In this document: one piece after another, positions 1-9,751 of the stretch
Numbering within the stretch: position 1 is the stretch's first letter
Layout: each line of letters begins with the position of its first letter
Source of the DNA: Virgibacillus chiguensis
GTDB lineage: Bacteria > Bacillota > Bacilli > Bacillales > Amphibacillaceae
Length of the DNA stretch: 64,000 bases
Direction: 5' to 3'
Assembly: GCF_900129865.1 (NCBI RefSeq)
Contig: NZ_FQXD01000007.1
Location: forward strand, 131,547 to 195,546
The notes under the pieces: model-generated
The model's database searches: none
What the model was told of the DNA's origin: nothing
Seen by the model: only the letters and a program-made list of their open reading frames with translations
Made by a program: the position numbers and the translations under genes

Positions 1-600
1 GTCTGGGCTATAAACAAATGCATTTGGCACTGCATTTTTTGGATCATACGTCTCCAAAATTTTACCGTAACGCTCACGATAATCATTGTCTACTTTCATT
101 TGTGGGATAACCTTGGTTCCTTCTTCAAAGAAATGTTTGGAACCGCGTCCCATTTCTTTTCCTCGTTTTGTATGCTTATCCAATGCTACGTCCATAATTT
201 CTGGTTTTTGCCCCATTGCAAAACCTTTAATTATAATATTTTTTAAAAAGTCACTCGATCTATCTTTCGTGCTTTCACATAAAATACGGATGGCATGAAT
301 AAAGTACATCGGCTGGTCACCATCACTGTATGGGAAATTTTTACGCATTTCATTTAAGTTTTGCACATGAATAGCAGCATCCAGATTACCAAATCCAATA
401 TCTTCTACAGAAATAGTTAATAATCTTCTCCACATTCTATCGAGTAATTGCGGGGAGCTAATATATAATTCATAAGCATATGCACAAGCTTCCTCCACCA
501 TCGCTCTGCGGATAGATTTTTGTAAAGATGAAACAACTTCATCCACCTGTAAATTATTTCTTGTTTTCGTTTCCGCCCATATATTATACGTTTCACTCAT
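1..600 (-). CDS. MgsA/RarA C-terminal-domain-like protein (partial)
   Basis: An open frame of 200 codons runs from an ATG at 600 off the left edge, with AAGGAG 10 nt upstream of the start. Residues 25-75 (SLQKSIRRA, then RRLLTISVEDIGFGN) resemble the C-terminal helical domain of MgsA/RarA-type clamp-loader ATPases (K-ir pattern, then RRL.-AsEDiG). No Walker motifs are visible in the part present, so this is not a full RarA. It is the last visible gene of the PTS cluster, 61 nt after EIIA, and probably cotranscribed with it. I recognise the domain but not its role in a sugar locus. The C-terminus is missing. Confidence 0.72.
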   Translation of the reverse strand, partial: MSETYNIWAETKTRNNLQVDEVVSSLQKSIRRAMVEEACAYAYELYISSPQLLDRMWRRLLTISVEDIGFGNLDAAIHVQNLNEMRKNFPYSDGDQPMYFIHAIRILCESTKDRSSDFLKNIIIKGFAMGQKPEIMDVALDKHTKRGKEMGRGSKHFFEEGTKVIPQMKVDNDYRERYGKILETYDPKNAVPNAFVYSPD

Positions 601-660
601 GTCTATTTATCTCCTTCATTATATAATCTACTATTCTTATCCTTTTAATAGGATTTTAGC

Positions 661-975
661 TTATTTTGCCTGATGAATTTCCATTAATTCTTGCACTAAT
701 ATTTTTATCGTTTCTGCATTCATAAGCTGGTCTTCTGCATGCACAAGTAGTAATGTTACTTGTGGCTCCAACTCTTTCATTTCATCAGATAATGCAGAGG
801 CATGTACATGATGCGCCTCAGCAAATACATCGGAACCTTCTTGTAACTTTTTTTGCGCTTCTTCTACATTACCTTTTTTCGCATCTTCTAAAGCCATTAA
901 ATAATTCGATTTAGCAAGCCCTGCACAGGTAATAATTTTCATTGCTATTTCTGATAATCGCTCTACCTTGGACAT
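661..975 (-). CDS. PTS lactose/cellobiose-family EIIA
   Basis: This 104-residue protein has the size and all-helical pattern of PTS EIIA of the lactose/N,N'-diacetylchitobiose class. It would accept phosphate from HPr and pass it to EIIB. The segment LLLVHAEDQLM near residue 78 carries the expected phospho-histidine, and EAHHVHA lies earlier. The ATG sits 3 nt after the EIIB stop, so the two are translationally coupled. The protein is cytosolic. Substrate specificity cannot be read from EIIA; a beta-glucoside or chitooligosaccharide is typical of the family. Confidence 0.92.
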   Translation of the reverse strand: MSKVERLSEIAMKIITCAGLAKSNYLMALEDAKKGNVEEAQKKLQEGSDVFAEAHHVHASALSDEMKELEPQVTLLLVHAEDQLMNAETIKILVQELMEIHQAK

Positions 976-978
976 AAA

Positions 979-1284
979 TTATGCTTTCCCTTCCTCATGC
1001 ATTTTGAAAGCTTGTTTCAAAGCCTCTTCACCATTCGCCATGGCATAAGTTCGTGGCTCCACAGCAGCAACCGGAATGCCTAAAGTTGCTTTAATAGAGT
1101 CAACCGCATAGATAATTTGTGGGCCTACTAAACAAATATCCCATTTTCCTACTTCTTCGTTAATAGCATTGTTCGATCTCGCTTCTACGACTACATCCAA
1201 ATTTTGTGCAGCTGCAGCCTTTTTCATTTTATCTACTAAAATCGAGCTGGACATTCCAGCATTACATACTAATAATATATTCAT
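979..1284 (-). CDS. PTS lactose/cellobiose-family EIIB
   Basis: This 101-residue protein starts MNILLVCNAGMSSS. Cys7-8 in the P-loop is the phosphorylated cysteine of the EIIB lactose/cellobiose family. It takes phosphate from EIIA and phosphorylates the sugar bound by the membrane EIIC encoded at 3402-4670. GAGGAGAG precedes the ATG. EIIB lies downstream of the PRD regulator and immediately before EIIA, so EIIC and EIIB/EIIA are separated by the regulator gene. The length is normal for the family. Confidence 0.93.
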   Translation of the reverse strand: MNILLVCNAGMSSSILVDKMKKAAAAQNLDVVVEARSNNAINEEVGKWDICLVGPQIIYAVDSIKATLGIPVAAVEPRTYAMANGEEALKQAFKMHEEGKA

Positions 1285-1375
1285 TTCGTTCTCTCCTCTT
1301 TTAGAAAAACGTAAAGCTTATGGCAACAGCTTTCGTTTTTCGTCTACAGTAATTTAGTATAAAATTATTACAAAG

Positions 1376-3331
1376 TTACTCTATATAATGTTTGTTAAAA
1401 AACGATGTCGATAAGGCGATAATCTTCTCTAAAAATGCTTCTTTTCCATCTGCATCTAATAAACTGGCAATGGAATCCTGATCTAAAGCTAATTGCTGCA
1501 TAAAGTGAAACAACGTGCTTACGTCATCATCCATTTTATTTTCAATGGCTAGCAAAAACACCAATCTAATTTTTTCTCCTTTATGCAAAAGAGGTTTTTT
1601 CAGCACCGCTACATGAACGGTTGTTTTATTGGCGAATGAAGACAATGGGTGTGGGATCATAAAATGTTTTCCAATCGTTGTTGGATAATTTTCCTCACGT
1701 TGGATAACATCCTTTACATACCCTTCCATATCCGTGATGCGGTGATGTCGTTTTAATTTCTGCGCCATAGTTTTAATTAATTCCTCAAACGTCAGCTGCT
1801 CTTCCTCATAGATGTCAACAAATTCTTCGCTGAACATGCGCAATATCAGCTTTTCATATCGATTACTATTTTTAATTTTGTGTATTTTATTCGTAAGTGA
1901 ATAATAATCACTGCGCTCAGGAATGCGCTCAATAACATGACAAGGAATAGCTTGATTAAGGTTTAAAATATTCGTCGTAATGATTAAATCCACTTGATGA
2001 TTTTCCACATAGCTGTCTAATGCGATTAATGGCATGCATGCAACTACCTCCACATGGTTCCTAAAATTGCTAGTGAGCCAATTGTGAATAATATCATTAA
2101 TTCCCATGCTCGTATCGCTAATCACAATCGTCTTCAAACGGTTATTATTTTTTCGTAAAAATATTTCAATATAGATCGCAATATAAGAGATTTCATCATC
2201 TGCTAAATACTTCTCTTGATAACGATATACAATATGAACAATTAACATCGCTACTTCATACGAAAACGGATACCGTTTTTTTATATCATTTATGATTGGA
2301 TTGGATAGTTCATAATTCGTATCTAAACGGCGGAGCATATATTCCATATGCACTTTCAGATTTTCCATCGTTTCTACGCTTTCCTTTAGATCGATACTAT
2401 ATTTATCCAATACTTCTCTACGAAATTCATTTAAAATGGTTAGTGCTGTTATACTAATATTTTCTTCTAACGAATTTGAGCTTGTTGGAATTTTAAGCGA
2501 CCAGAAAAACCGATTAAGACTCGTTTTATCTTTTTCCTTGATATCGATGCCTGATTCCATTAATTCCTGTAATAAGGAACTAACATTACCGTTAAAATAG
2601 GACTGTACATCAGACTTTATTGTAAATCCAAATCGATTCCTTAACACCGTAAGATAAATAGCGCCAACCATCATTTCAAACGACTTATCATCTATAACGA
2701 GCTTCTGAGAGGCTAAATAATTTTTCATTTTAATTGTTAATAAATCAAACTCTTTTTGATCAAGGTGACCATTTACTAACAGGTTGACATCGGATAAATA
2801 ATCGGGCTTGTCCGATAAAATAAGCTCCTTTAAAATTTTAAACAACAAATATCTAATTTCTTCTTCTGAGACAGAAAAATGAATTTGATTATGCTGGATT
2901 TCCATTGGCTGTATTTTATACTTCGTTTCCAAGAGTTGTCTTATTTTGCTTAAGTCCTTAAAAATCGTTTGTTCGGACACGTAGAGCTCATCCGCTAATT
3001 GAAAGCAATCCTGCTCTTTTAAAAACAGCACCTTTCCTAAAATAACATATAAACGTTGTTCCTGATTTTGAAATCCTTGACGTTGTATGTTGGTGGTAGG
3101 ATTCATAAAAGCTGTTAAAGTCTGTATATATGCCGGCAAAAGATAATAGCCTTTTTTATTCGAAGACAAAATGCGCAACGATTCATGAATTAGCGTTTTA
3201 TTGATGGAGGCAATATCGTTTCTTACGGTTCTTGTGGACACATTTAATTTATCAGCTAATTTCGCGCCAAAAATACCATTTGGATTTTTTAAAATTAACT
3301 CAATAATTTCCTTTTGTCGTTCCGTAAACAT
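1376..3331 (-). CDS. BglG/LicR-type PRD transcriptional regulator
   Basis: This 651-residue multidomain regulator has an N-terminal helix-turn-helix (KLADKLNVSTRTVRNDI, residues ~25-42), a second HTH (ELYVSEQTIFKDLSKI), and two PTS regulation domains between ~190 and 410 with histidines in HMEYML and VHIVYRY. An EIIB-like domain follows (KTIVISDTSMG, where the usual cysteine is not seen). A C-terminal EIIA-fructose-like domain has histidine in HFMIPHPL. This is LicR/MtlR architecture: a DNA-binding activator tuned by PTS phosphorylation, probably controlling the flanking EIIC and EIIB/A genes. An ATG at 3331 fits AGGTGA better than the upstream GTG at 3340. The missing EIIB cysteine suggests altered phospho-sensing. 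Confidence 0.9.
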   Translation of the reverse strand: MFTERQKEIIELILKNPNGIFGAKLADKLNVSTRTVRNDIASINKTLIHESLRILSSNKKGYYLLPAYIQTLTAFMNPTTNIQRQGFQNQEQRLYVILGKVLFLKEQDCFQLADELYVSEQTIFKDLSKIRQLLETKYKIQPMEIQHNQIHFSVSEEEIRYLLFKILKELILSDKPDYLSDVNLLVNGHLDQKEFDLLTIKMKNYLASQKLVIDDKSFEMMVGAIYLTVLRNRFGFTIKSDVQSYFNGNVSSLLQELMESGIDIKEKDKTSLNRFFWSLKIPTSSNSLEENISITALTILNEFRREVLDKYSIDLKESVETMENLKVHMEYMLRRLDTNYELSNPIINDIKKRYPFSYEVAMLIVHIVYRYQEKYLADDEISYIAIYIEIFLRKNNNRLKTIVISDTSMGINDIIHNWLTSNFRNHVEVVACMPLIALDSYVENHQVDLIITTNILNLNQAIPCHVIERIPERSDYYSLTNKIHKIKNSNRYEKLILRMFSEEFVDIYEEEQLTFEELIKTMAQKLKRHHRITDMEGYVKDVIQREENYPTTIGKHFMIPHPLSSFANKTTVHVAVLKKPLLHKGEKIRLVFLLAIENKMDDDVSTLFHFMQQLALDQDSIASLLDADGKEAFLEKIIALSTSFFNKHYIE

Positions 3332-3401
3332 CGATATCACCTACTTATTATCTTTATTTTACTAAGGTTTCCTAATGAACACGCATCTTATAAAGCGGCA
3401 C

Positions 3402-4670
3402 TTAAACTGTTTTTTCGCTCTCTTTTTTTATTTCGTTTGCTTCCATTGCTTTAAAGAATGGCAAATAGATAAGCGTCATTAAAATTAAACTAAGGAAAAC
3501 AAATACAACTGCTCGCCAATCCAATGTCATGAGGAAGGCTCCTACCCCAGGTGGTAAAAATCCTGGTGGGTTAGCAATTGGCATACCCATTAGACCAGAT
3601 GTCATGCCAAAATAAGTTAATGTCGTAACAATAAGTGGACCAAAGACAAAAGGAATAAACATAAATGGATTTAGTATGATTGGAGCGCCAAAGATAAGTG
3701 GTTCGTTAATTCCAAATAACGAAGGAATAATGGACACTTTTCCAATCGCATTTAAATTTTTCGCTCTTGAACGCATCATAAGTAATACGAGCCCTAATGT
3801 AAGTCCAGAACCGGACACTTGTAATATGTTATAGTATAACCCAAATGTAAAGATATGGGTTACATCAGCACCCGCTGCGTAGTTGGCAATATTTTCCGCT
3901 TGGTAGGTGATCGCAAATGGCGCCCATACAGCAGAAGTAATTGCTGGACCGTGTAAACCAAAAAACCAAAGAAATTGCGTTAGAAATATAACAATTAATA
4001 AGGATGGCAAGCTATCCATCGAACTGATTGCTGGTGCTAGCACATTCATAATTACTTGCGGAAAGGCAACCTCTCCTAAACTCGTTGATAAAATAGCTAT
4101 AGTAGAACCGAGTAGAATATTAACAATCATTGGAAATAAATTACTAAAGCTGTCTCCTACCATTTGTGGTACGCTGTCTGGCAATCGAACAACCATTTTT
4201 TTCTTAATCATAAAGCGAGTCACTTCAACGCTTAAAATAGCAGATATAATACTAACGAATAACCCTTGTGCTCCTAAATAAGTCATATCAAGTCCATTTT
4301 CCGTAACAACACCGCTCAGAATCACATGGGTAATTACAGCTGTAATCCCATATTGCGCAGAATGCATCGCATACTTTTTCGCCAAGGAATCAGCAATAAA
4401 GAATGCAGCATAAACGGATAACAAACCATTTGTAAACTTATCTGGATACGTTAATTTATCAATATGGTTAGCAAAAAACTCATGAATAGGGCCGCTTTGG
4501 AATACATTCATAAATGCAATCGGCAATATAAAAAACGAACCTATGATGATAATTGGAACAATTGCAATCATTCCGTCTTTTATTGCTTGTAAATGCTTCT
4601 GTTGCTCCACTTTATTCGCAATCGGCATCAGCCATTTCATTAAAGTGGACTGAAGTTTTGAGCTGTTCAT
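3402..4670 (-). CDS. PTS cellobiose-family EIIC permease
   Basis: This 422-residue integral membrane protein has about ten hydrophobic segments and the sequence GINEPLIFGAPIILNP near residue 320, characteristic of lactose/cellobiose EIIC proteins. It is the sugar channel of the phosphotransferase system and works with EIIB (979-1284) and EIIA (661-975). AGGAGGTCACT lies directly before the ATG. It is the first gene of the minus-strand cluster. A cre-like half-site lies 55 nt upstream. No phospho-glycosidase gene is in view; it may lie beyond the left edge. Confidence 0.92.
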   Translation of the reverse strand: MNSSKLQSTLMKWLMPIANKVEQQKHLQAIKDGMIAIVPIIIIGSFFILPIAFMNVFQSGPIHEFFANHIDKLTYPDKFTNGLLSVYAAFFIADSLAKKYAMHSAQYGITAVITHVILSGVVTENGLDMTYLGAQGLFVSIISAILSVEVTRFMIKKKMVVRLPDSVPQMVGDSFSNLFPMIVNILLGSTIAILSTSLGEVAFPQVIMNVLAPAISSMDSLPSLLIVIFLTQFLWFFGLHGPAITSAVWAPFAITYQAENIANYAAGADVTHIFTFGLYYNILQVSGSGLTLGLVLLMMRSRAKNLNAIGKVSIIPSLFGINEPLIFGAPIILNPFMFIPFVFGPLIVTTLTYFGMTSGLMGMPIANPPGFLPPGVGAFLMTLDWRAVVFVFLSLILMTLIYLPFFKAMEANEIKKESEKTV

Positions 4671-4724
4671 AGTGACCTCCTGTTTGTGAAGTATTTTTCT
4701 TGCTTGCTATAGCTTAACTATAAT

Positions 4725-4739
4725 TGAAAACGGTTTTTA
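4725..4739. promoter_or_regulatory. possible cre (CcpA) site upstream of EIIC
   Basis: TGAAAACGGTTTTTA matches TGNAANCGNTNNCA except for the last two positions. It lies about 55 nt before the EIIC start. CcpA repression is expected for a beta-glucoside PTS, but the match is imperfect. Confidence 0.3.
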
Positions 4740-4886
4740 CCAGCAAATAAACATTTTCCGCCATGCTAGGAAACGGCATGACATGTAGGGGAAATTCCTA
4801 GGTAAAAAAGAATGAAAGCCGTGCGTATTGTGCTATGTTGTTACACACAATCCCCTCTTTCCTATATGCAAGAACAAAGGCTCAGG

Positions 4887-5037
4887 GCGCCCGGTTAGCA
4901 ACGTAGCGAGTGGAACGCGAATCAACGAAAATTTTAGGAACCATGCTCCTGCAACAGGAGTATGCGGGCTTCCTATTTAGAACGAACCGATGACTTAGCG
5001 TAGGGGAATAGAGTGAAGTCGCCTAGTTGCTGGGCGC
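4887..5037. other. structured intergenic element (possible ncRNA or repeat)
   Basis: This element is more GC-rich than its surroundings and has nested complementarity. GCGCCC (4887-4892) plus AGCAAC (4897-4902) can pair with GTTGCT (5026-5031) plus GGGCGC (5032-5037) to close a helix. Inside lie a long hairpin (TAGGAA..CATGCTCCTG at 4935-4951 against CAGGAG..TTCCTA at 4955-4975) and a second one (GACTT against AAGTC, about 4992-5019). The result is a three-way, cloverleaf-like fold. No open frame here has a credible start. It could be an uncharacterised RNA or a mobile intergenic repeat; I cannot tell which from one copy. Confidence 0.45.
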
Positions 5038-5108
5038 TGGAGTCGGACGTGGTAAATAACTTAGTTAGTTTATCTACAGCTGCAAAATTTTATAATTTCC
5101 TAGATCAT

Positions 5109-5143
5109 AAAAAAAAGACCCGTTCTAATATACGAACAGGTCT
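5109..5143 (-). terminator. rho-independent terminator of the GbsR-type gene
   Basis: Read on the minus strand, AGACCTGTTC, an 8-nt loop and GAACGGGTCT are followed by a run of eight T. It lies about 110 nt beyond the stop of the regulator at 5252. Confidence 0.85.
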
Positions 5144-5251
5144 GCTTTACATAAATCCACAGACTTTACTTATAACACCTATTTATTCATGCTATCCTTC
5201 ATAATAATTTTAGCTATGCTTCGTTTTACGAATACATAACAAACAGACGTC

Positions 5252-5794
5252 TCATTTATCCTCGGCTTTTGGCACATGCTTAAAAATATCACCAGACTCA
5301 AAAAATTCAATAAGCCGACTTATCCAATCCAAGTAATCGAGCGAACCTTTAATTTCTACTAATAAATTATCCAATTGTGCTTCTAATTCTGCGTTAAGCA
5401 CACCTTCCTCACGCAAATGCAACAATTTTTTATATAAGCTATGTTCATGTAATCTACTTTTACTAATGGTTTTCCGCCAATTGGCTGTAAACAAAGCAAT
5501 AAACGTCTGATAATAATCGTTTTCTACTTTTACTAAATCCTTGCGAACACCTTTCATAAAAACTTTTTCTGCGAGGTTTAATTCAATCATTTCTCGAACA
5601 ACCTGGCTCATCCGCATTTTACTCATTCCCATAGCTTCAGACAATTGCTCAAGCGTCATCGGATCCCTATTTAACGAAATAATACCAAATACACGTCCAA
5701 CTGTCTTGGAAACTCCAAATGTATACACATTATCTGCTATCTTTTCAACAACTTGATTCTCTAATTTTTCAATTTGATTTTCCAAGTTTTCCAT
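5252..5794 (-). CDS. GbsR/OpcR-family MarR-like repressor
   Basis: This is a 180-residue winged-helix regulator of the GbsR/OpcR type, the same length as typical GbsR. A start at 5794 (MENLENQIEKL) fits AAGGAG 9 nt upstream. The HTH lies near residues 50-85 (MTLEQLSEAMGMSKMRMSQVVREM), preceded by FGVSKTVGRVFGI, the usual start of the family's DNA-binding domain. The gene is divergent from opuCA, as opcR is from opuC in Bacillus. The family represses osmoprotectant or choline uptake genes and may sense choline or betaine. A strong terminator follows at 5109-5143. Confidence 0.88.
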   Translation of the reverse strand: MENLENQIEKLENQVVEKIADNVYTFGVSKTVGRVFGIISLNRDPMTLEQLSEAMGMSKMRMSQVVREMIELNLAEKVFMKGVRKDLVKVENDYYQTFIALFTANWRKTISKSRLHEHSLYKKLLHLREEGVLNAELEAQLDNLLVEIKGSLDYLDWISRLIEFFESGDIFKHVPKAEDK

Positions 5795-6069
5795 GCCATT
5801 TTTCTCCTTGAACAATTTCTATGTACAAGTAAATATACCACAGTTTATTTTAAAAACAAAAAGACAAAGGAGTAGCTATTGTAAGAAAAATGAAGCATTT
5901 ATAAGAATACTCTATTATAAAAAGTGTAAAATATATTTTTTATATATGTTATACTATATATGAGCATATACGCTATTTTGTTTTTAATATTCGATATTTT
6001 ATAATTAATTCATATGGCGGCGCGGAGCCAAGCAAATCAGTTTGACAACATTAAAGGGGGTGCTTTGTT

Positions 6070-7206
6070 TTGCTTCGATTAGAACATGTATCAAAAATAT
6101 TTGAAGACGGGACAAAAGCAGTCGATGATATTAACTTAGAAATAGGTAGTGGAGAGTTTGTTGTTTTTATTGGCCCAAGCGGTTGTGGGAAAACAACCAC
6201 CATGAAGATGATTAATCGCTTAATTGAAACGACAGAAGGTAACATTTTTATTGAACAAGAAAATATTAAGGACAAAGACGTTGTGGAACTAAGACGTTCG
6301 ATCGGCTATGTGATACAACAAATTGGCTTATTTCCTCATATGACGATCGCAGAAAATATTTCACTTGTTCCCAAATTACTTCACTGGCCGGAGGATAAGC
6401 GTCGTGCACGTGCAGAAGAATTACTACAGCTCGTAAATATGGATCAAGCTTACTTAGATAAATATCCAAACGAACTAAGTGGTGGGCAACAACAACGAAT
6501 TGGTGTCCTACGTGCTCTCGCCGCTGACCCACCACTTATTTTAATGGACGAACCGTTTGGAGCACTCGATCCAATCACTCGTGATAGTTTACAAGAAGAA
6601 TTTAAAAAGCTACAACAATCGTTAGGAAAAACAATTGTATTTGTTACGCATGATATGAATGAAGCTATCAAACTAGCAGATCGTATCGTCATTATGCGCC
6701 AAGGAAAGATTGTTCAAGTAGGAGCACCAGAAGAAATTCTTAGTCAGCCAGCGAATGCGTTCGTCGAAGAATTCATTGGAAAACACCGCCTCATTGAATC
6801 TAGACCAACATTACAGACCGTACAACAAATTATGAACGAAAACCCAATTTCCATTAATGAAGAGCAAACCATCTCTGAAGCCATTCGTCACATGAAAGAT
6901 CATAAAGTGGACTCTTTACTCGTCATCGATGAAAAACATGTACTGCAAGGGATGATTGACATCGAAATGATTGAACAAAACAGAAAAAAACAAGGAAATG
7001 TGAAAGATATCATGGAAACGTCCATCTATAAGGTAGAACAACATGCGCTTTTACGTGATACAGTTCACAAAATTTTACGTAATGGTTTCCGCTACGTACC
7101 TGTTGTCGATAAAGAAAACAAGCTAATTGGCATTGTAACGCGCGCCAGCTTAGCGAATATTGTCTATGATTCCATCTGGGGAAACAACGAAAGCATTTCT
7201 GTGTAA
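6070..7206 (+). CDS. opuCA: OpuC osmoprotectant importer, ATP-binding subunit
   Basis: This 378-residue ABC ATPase has Walker A (GPSGCGKTT, ~40), an ABC signature (ELSGGQQQR, ~135) and Walker B (LILMDEP). Two CBS domains follow in the C-terminal third (~255-370), the mark of OpuA/OpuC-type importers, where they sense ionic strength or cyclic dinucleotides. It energises uptake of glycine betaine, carnitine or choline with the subunits encoded downstream. The start is TTG at 6070 with AAGGGGG about 9 nt upstream. The 250-nt divergent region to the GbsR-type gene is very AT-rich and holds TATACT, a likely -10, near 5950. Confidence 0.95.
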   Translation: MLRLEHVSKIFEDGTKAVDDINLEIGSGEFVVFIGPSGCGKTTTMKMINRLIETTEGNIFIEQENIKDKDVVELRRSIGYVIQQIGLFPHMTIAENISLVPKLLHWPEDKRRARAEELLQLVNMDQAYLDKYPNELSGGQQQRIGVLRALAADPPLILMDEPFGALDPITRDSLQEEFKKLQQSLGKTIVFVTHDMNEAIKLADRIVIMRQGKIVQVGAPEEILSQPANAFVEEFIGKHRLIESRPTLQTVQQIMNENPISINEEQTISEAIRHMKDHKVDSLLVIDEKHVLQGMIDIEMIEQNRKKQGNVKDIMETSIYKVEQHALLRDTVHKILRNGFRYVPVVDKENKLIGIVTRASLANIVYDSIWGNNESISV

Positions 7207-7362
7207 AGCTTTCATGTAGTGGACAAGATGTCGTTCTCTATTCTTAAAACAGGCAAAGTTAGAACAACTTGGTTTTTGCCAAATCTCTATGGCGATGTAA
7301 TACCGCCGTGCTGCTTAGCTATCGTATCAATCCATTCTCCCATTTACAAAGGAAGTGATAAC

Positions 7363-8016
7363 GTGGAGACAATGCAAACATTTTTTTCGGAATACGGAAA
7401 CCAATTGCTATTTAAAACGTGGGAACATCTATATATTTCACTCATCTCGATAACTTTAGGAATCTTCGTTGCTGTTCCACTAGGAGTGGCCTTAACACGT
7501 ATTCCTAAAGTGGCGGACAAAATCATGTCCCTCGTAGGTATTATCCAAACATTCCCAACCTTAGCGATATTAGCCTTCTTCATCCCTCTTTTAGGAATAG
7601 GGAAAGTGCCTGCTATCGTTGCCTTATTTTTCTACTCTCTGCTCCCTATTCTGCGTAATACGTATACAGGTGTATATAATGTAAGTGACAACATTATTGA
7701 AGCCGGTAGAGGGATGGGCATGACAAACTGGGAACGAATACGCATGGTGGAATTACCACTAGCAGTCCCTGTAATCATGGCAGGCATTCGCATATCTACC
7801 GTCTACTTAATCGGTTGGGCAACGCTCGCCTCTTATATTGGCGCAGGAGGTTTAGGCGACTTTATTTTTGATGGTCTGAATTTATTTAAAACCGAATTCA
7901 TTTTGGCAGGAGCGATTCCGACGACATTGCTCGCTTTAATGATTGATTATGTGTTAGGTCGACTAGAAACACGTCTAACCCCTACAGGACTTAGAAATCC
8001 ATCGGAAGCTGCATAG
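7363..8016 (+). CDS. opuCB: OpuC osmoprotectant importer, permease
   Basis: I choose the GTG at 7363. AAAGGAAGTG lies just upstream and the resulting 217 residues equal the usual OpuCB length; the longer frame opening at 7219 adds a non-conserved extension. The protein has about five to six membrane segments and the permease EAA-type loop ([29 protein letters not shown], shared with OpuCD). It forms the membrane channel with OpuCD. The gene lies 156 nt after opuCA and 17 nt before opuCC. Confidence 0.93.
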   Translation: METMQTFFSEYGNQLLFKTWEHLYISLISITLGIFVAVPLGVALTRIPKVADKIMSLVGIIQTFPTLAILAFFIPLLGIGKVPAIVALFFYSLLPILRNTYTGVYNVSDNIIEAGRGMGMTNWERIRMVELPLAVPVIMAGIRISTVYLIGWATLASYIGAGGLGDFIFDGLNLFKTEFILAGAIPTTLLALMIDYVLGRLETRLTPTGLRNPSEAA

Positions 8017-8033
8017 AAAGGAGATTACGTACA

Positions 8034-8951
8034 TTGTTGCATGTTAGAAAGATACTCATCATCCTGACGATCATCTTACTGCTACTAAGTGGTTGCTCGT
8101 TACCTGGTCTAAGCGGCTCTTCCAAAGATACATTAAAAATTGGCACCTTAAACACGTCTGAATCGATGACTGTTGGGTACATTATTAAGCAATTAATTGA
8201 ACATAAAACCGATTATCATGCAGAGATTATTGGAAATATGGGTTCATCCATTGTCCAGCACCAAGCACTTGAACAAGGAGAAGTCGATATAACAGGAACG
8301 AGGTATACAGGTACTGACTTACCTGGCGCTTTACAAATGGAACTGATTACCGATCCAGATAAAGCTTTGAAAGTAGTACAAAGGGAGTTTAAGGAACGTT
8401 TTGACCAAACTTGGTTCAATCCTTATGGTTTTGAAAACTCCTATGCATTTACCGTTACAAGTGAACTAGCTAAAGAAAAAAGTTTAGAAAAAGTTTCCGA
8501 TGTGGAACCGTATGCTGCTGATTTACGTCTTGGAGTGGATAATTCTTGGTTAAACCGTGAAGGGGACGGCTACCAAGGGTTTATTGATACGTATGGGTTT
8601 GAATTTGGCAAAGCATATCCGATGCAAATTGGACTAGTCTATCAAGCTGTTGATAGTGGCAATATGGATGTCGTTCTTGCCTATACAACAGACGGGCGAA
8701 TTGAAGAATTTAATCTTGTCAACTTAGAAGACGATAAAGACTTCTTTCCACCATACGACGCATCACCTGTAGCAAGAAACGATGTACTGGAAAAGTACCC
8801 TGAGGTACGTGATATCTTGAATTCTTTAGCCGGAAAAATTGATGAAGAAACAATGCGTCATATGAACTATGAAGCAGATGTAAAAATGAAAGAGCCTTAT
8901 GTTGTCGCAAAAGAATTTTTAGAAGAGCATCATTACTTTGAAGATGAATAA
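8034..8951 (+). CDS. opuCC: OpuC osmoprotectant-binding lipoprotein
   Basis: This 305-residue protein has a type II signal peptide ending LLLLSGC, so the mature protein is a lipid-anchored solute receptor on the outer face of the membrane. The OpuAC-type binding domain begins at ~35 (LKIGTLNTSESMTVGYI). Acidic and aromatic residues later in the chain are consistent with a quaternary-amine cage. The start is TTG with AAAGGAG 10 nt upstream. It lies between the two permease genes, the standard opuC order. Confidence 0.94.
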   Translation: MLHVRKILIILTIILLLLSGCSLPGLSGSSKDTLKIGTLNTSESMTVGYIIKQLIEHKTDYHAEIIGNMGSSIVQHQALEQGEVDITGTRYTGTDLPGALQMELITDPDKALKVVQREFKERFDQTWFNPYGFENSYAFTVTSELAKEKSLEKVSDVEPYAADLRLGVDNSWLNREGDGYQGFIDTYGFEFGKAYPMQIGLVYQAVDSGNMDVVLAYTTDGRIEEFNLVNLEDDKDFFPPYDASPVARNDVLEKYPEVRDILNSLAGKIDEETMRHMNYEADVKMKEPYVVAKEFLEEHHYFEDE

Positions 8952-8972
8952 GGAAGGATAGTAGGTGATTTT

Positions 8973-9611
8973 TTGGAAACGTTAGTGGAGTTATGGAACT
9001 ATTATGCACAAAATTATGCTTATGTATGGGAAGAATTTTACCGACATTTTCTCATGTCTGCTTACGGAGTGTTGTTTGCAGCTATTGTCGCTATTCCTGT
9101 AGGCATTTTCATTGCCAGAAATGCTCATTTAAGTAAGTGGGTATTTTCATTTACAAATGTTATTCAAACCATTCCAGCATTAGCAATGCTAGCAGTGTTA
9201 ATGTTGGTACTAGGGTTAGGTCCAAACACCGTTGTCGCTGCATTATTTTTATATTCCCTACTTCCAATCGTTCGTAACACATATACAGGCATCCGCAATG
9301 TAGATCAAGCATTCATCGAATCAGGGAGAGGAATGGGAATGACAAAGTTGCAATTATTACGAATGGTCGAATTCCCCTTAGCTCTTTCCGTCATCATGGC
9401 TGGGCTTCGAACAGCACTCGTAATAAGCATTAGTATTGCTACAATTGGTGCTTTTATTGGAGGTGGCGGTTTAGGAACGATCATCATCCGAGGCACGAAC
9501 GTATCCGACGGCACAGCCATTATTTTAGCTGGAGCCATTCCGACAGCACTCATGGCGGTCGTTGCTGACTTGGGCCTGGGGTGGATTGAAAAACGACTGA
9601 TGCCGCGGTAA
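8973..9611 (+). CDS. opuCD: OpuC osmoprotectant importer, second permease
   Basis: This 212-residue permease with five to six membrane helices is paralogous to OpuCB. It has the same ESGRGMGMTKLQLLRMVEFPLALSVIMAG coupling loop at ~115-145. It completes the CABCD heterotetramer. The start is TTG at 8973 behind a GTAGGTG ribosome site. It is the last gene of the operon; no canonical terminator with a T-run follows directly. Confidence 0.93.
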   Translation: METLVELWNYYAQNYAYVWEEFYRHFLMSAYGVLFAAIVAIPVGIFIARNAHLSKWVFSFTNVIQTIPALAMLAVLMLVLGLGPNTVVAALFLYSLLPIVRNTYTGIRNVDQAFIESGRGMGMTKLQLLRMVEFPLALSVIMAGLRTALVISISIATIGAFIGGGGLGTIIIRGTNVSDGTAIILAGAIPTALMAVVADLGLGWIEKRLMPR

Positions 9612-9751
9612 GATGCGTTTTCGTCGTGAGGTTTTAGATGAGTAAACCATATAAAGTGAATCTTCAATGAGTGGAGGTTTTCTCGCTTCTTTCACTGATT
9701 GTTAGTAGCTCAAGGGTATGATTTAAACGCCTCTTACAAAAAAGGGGCTTT

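Noticed and set aside
5013..5204. 63-codon plus-strand frame across the structured element and terminator
   Set aside because: No ribosome site, and it runs through the GbsR terminator hairpin. Treated as a shadow of structured DNA.
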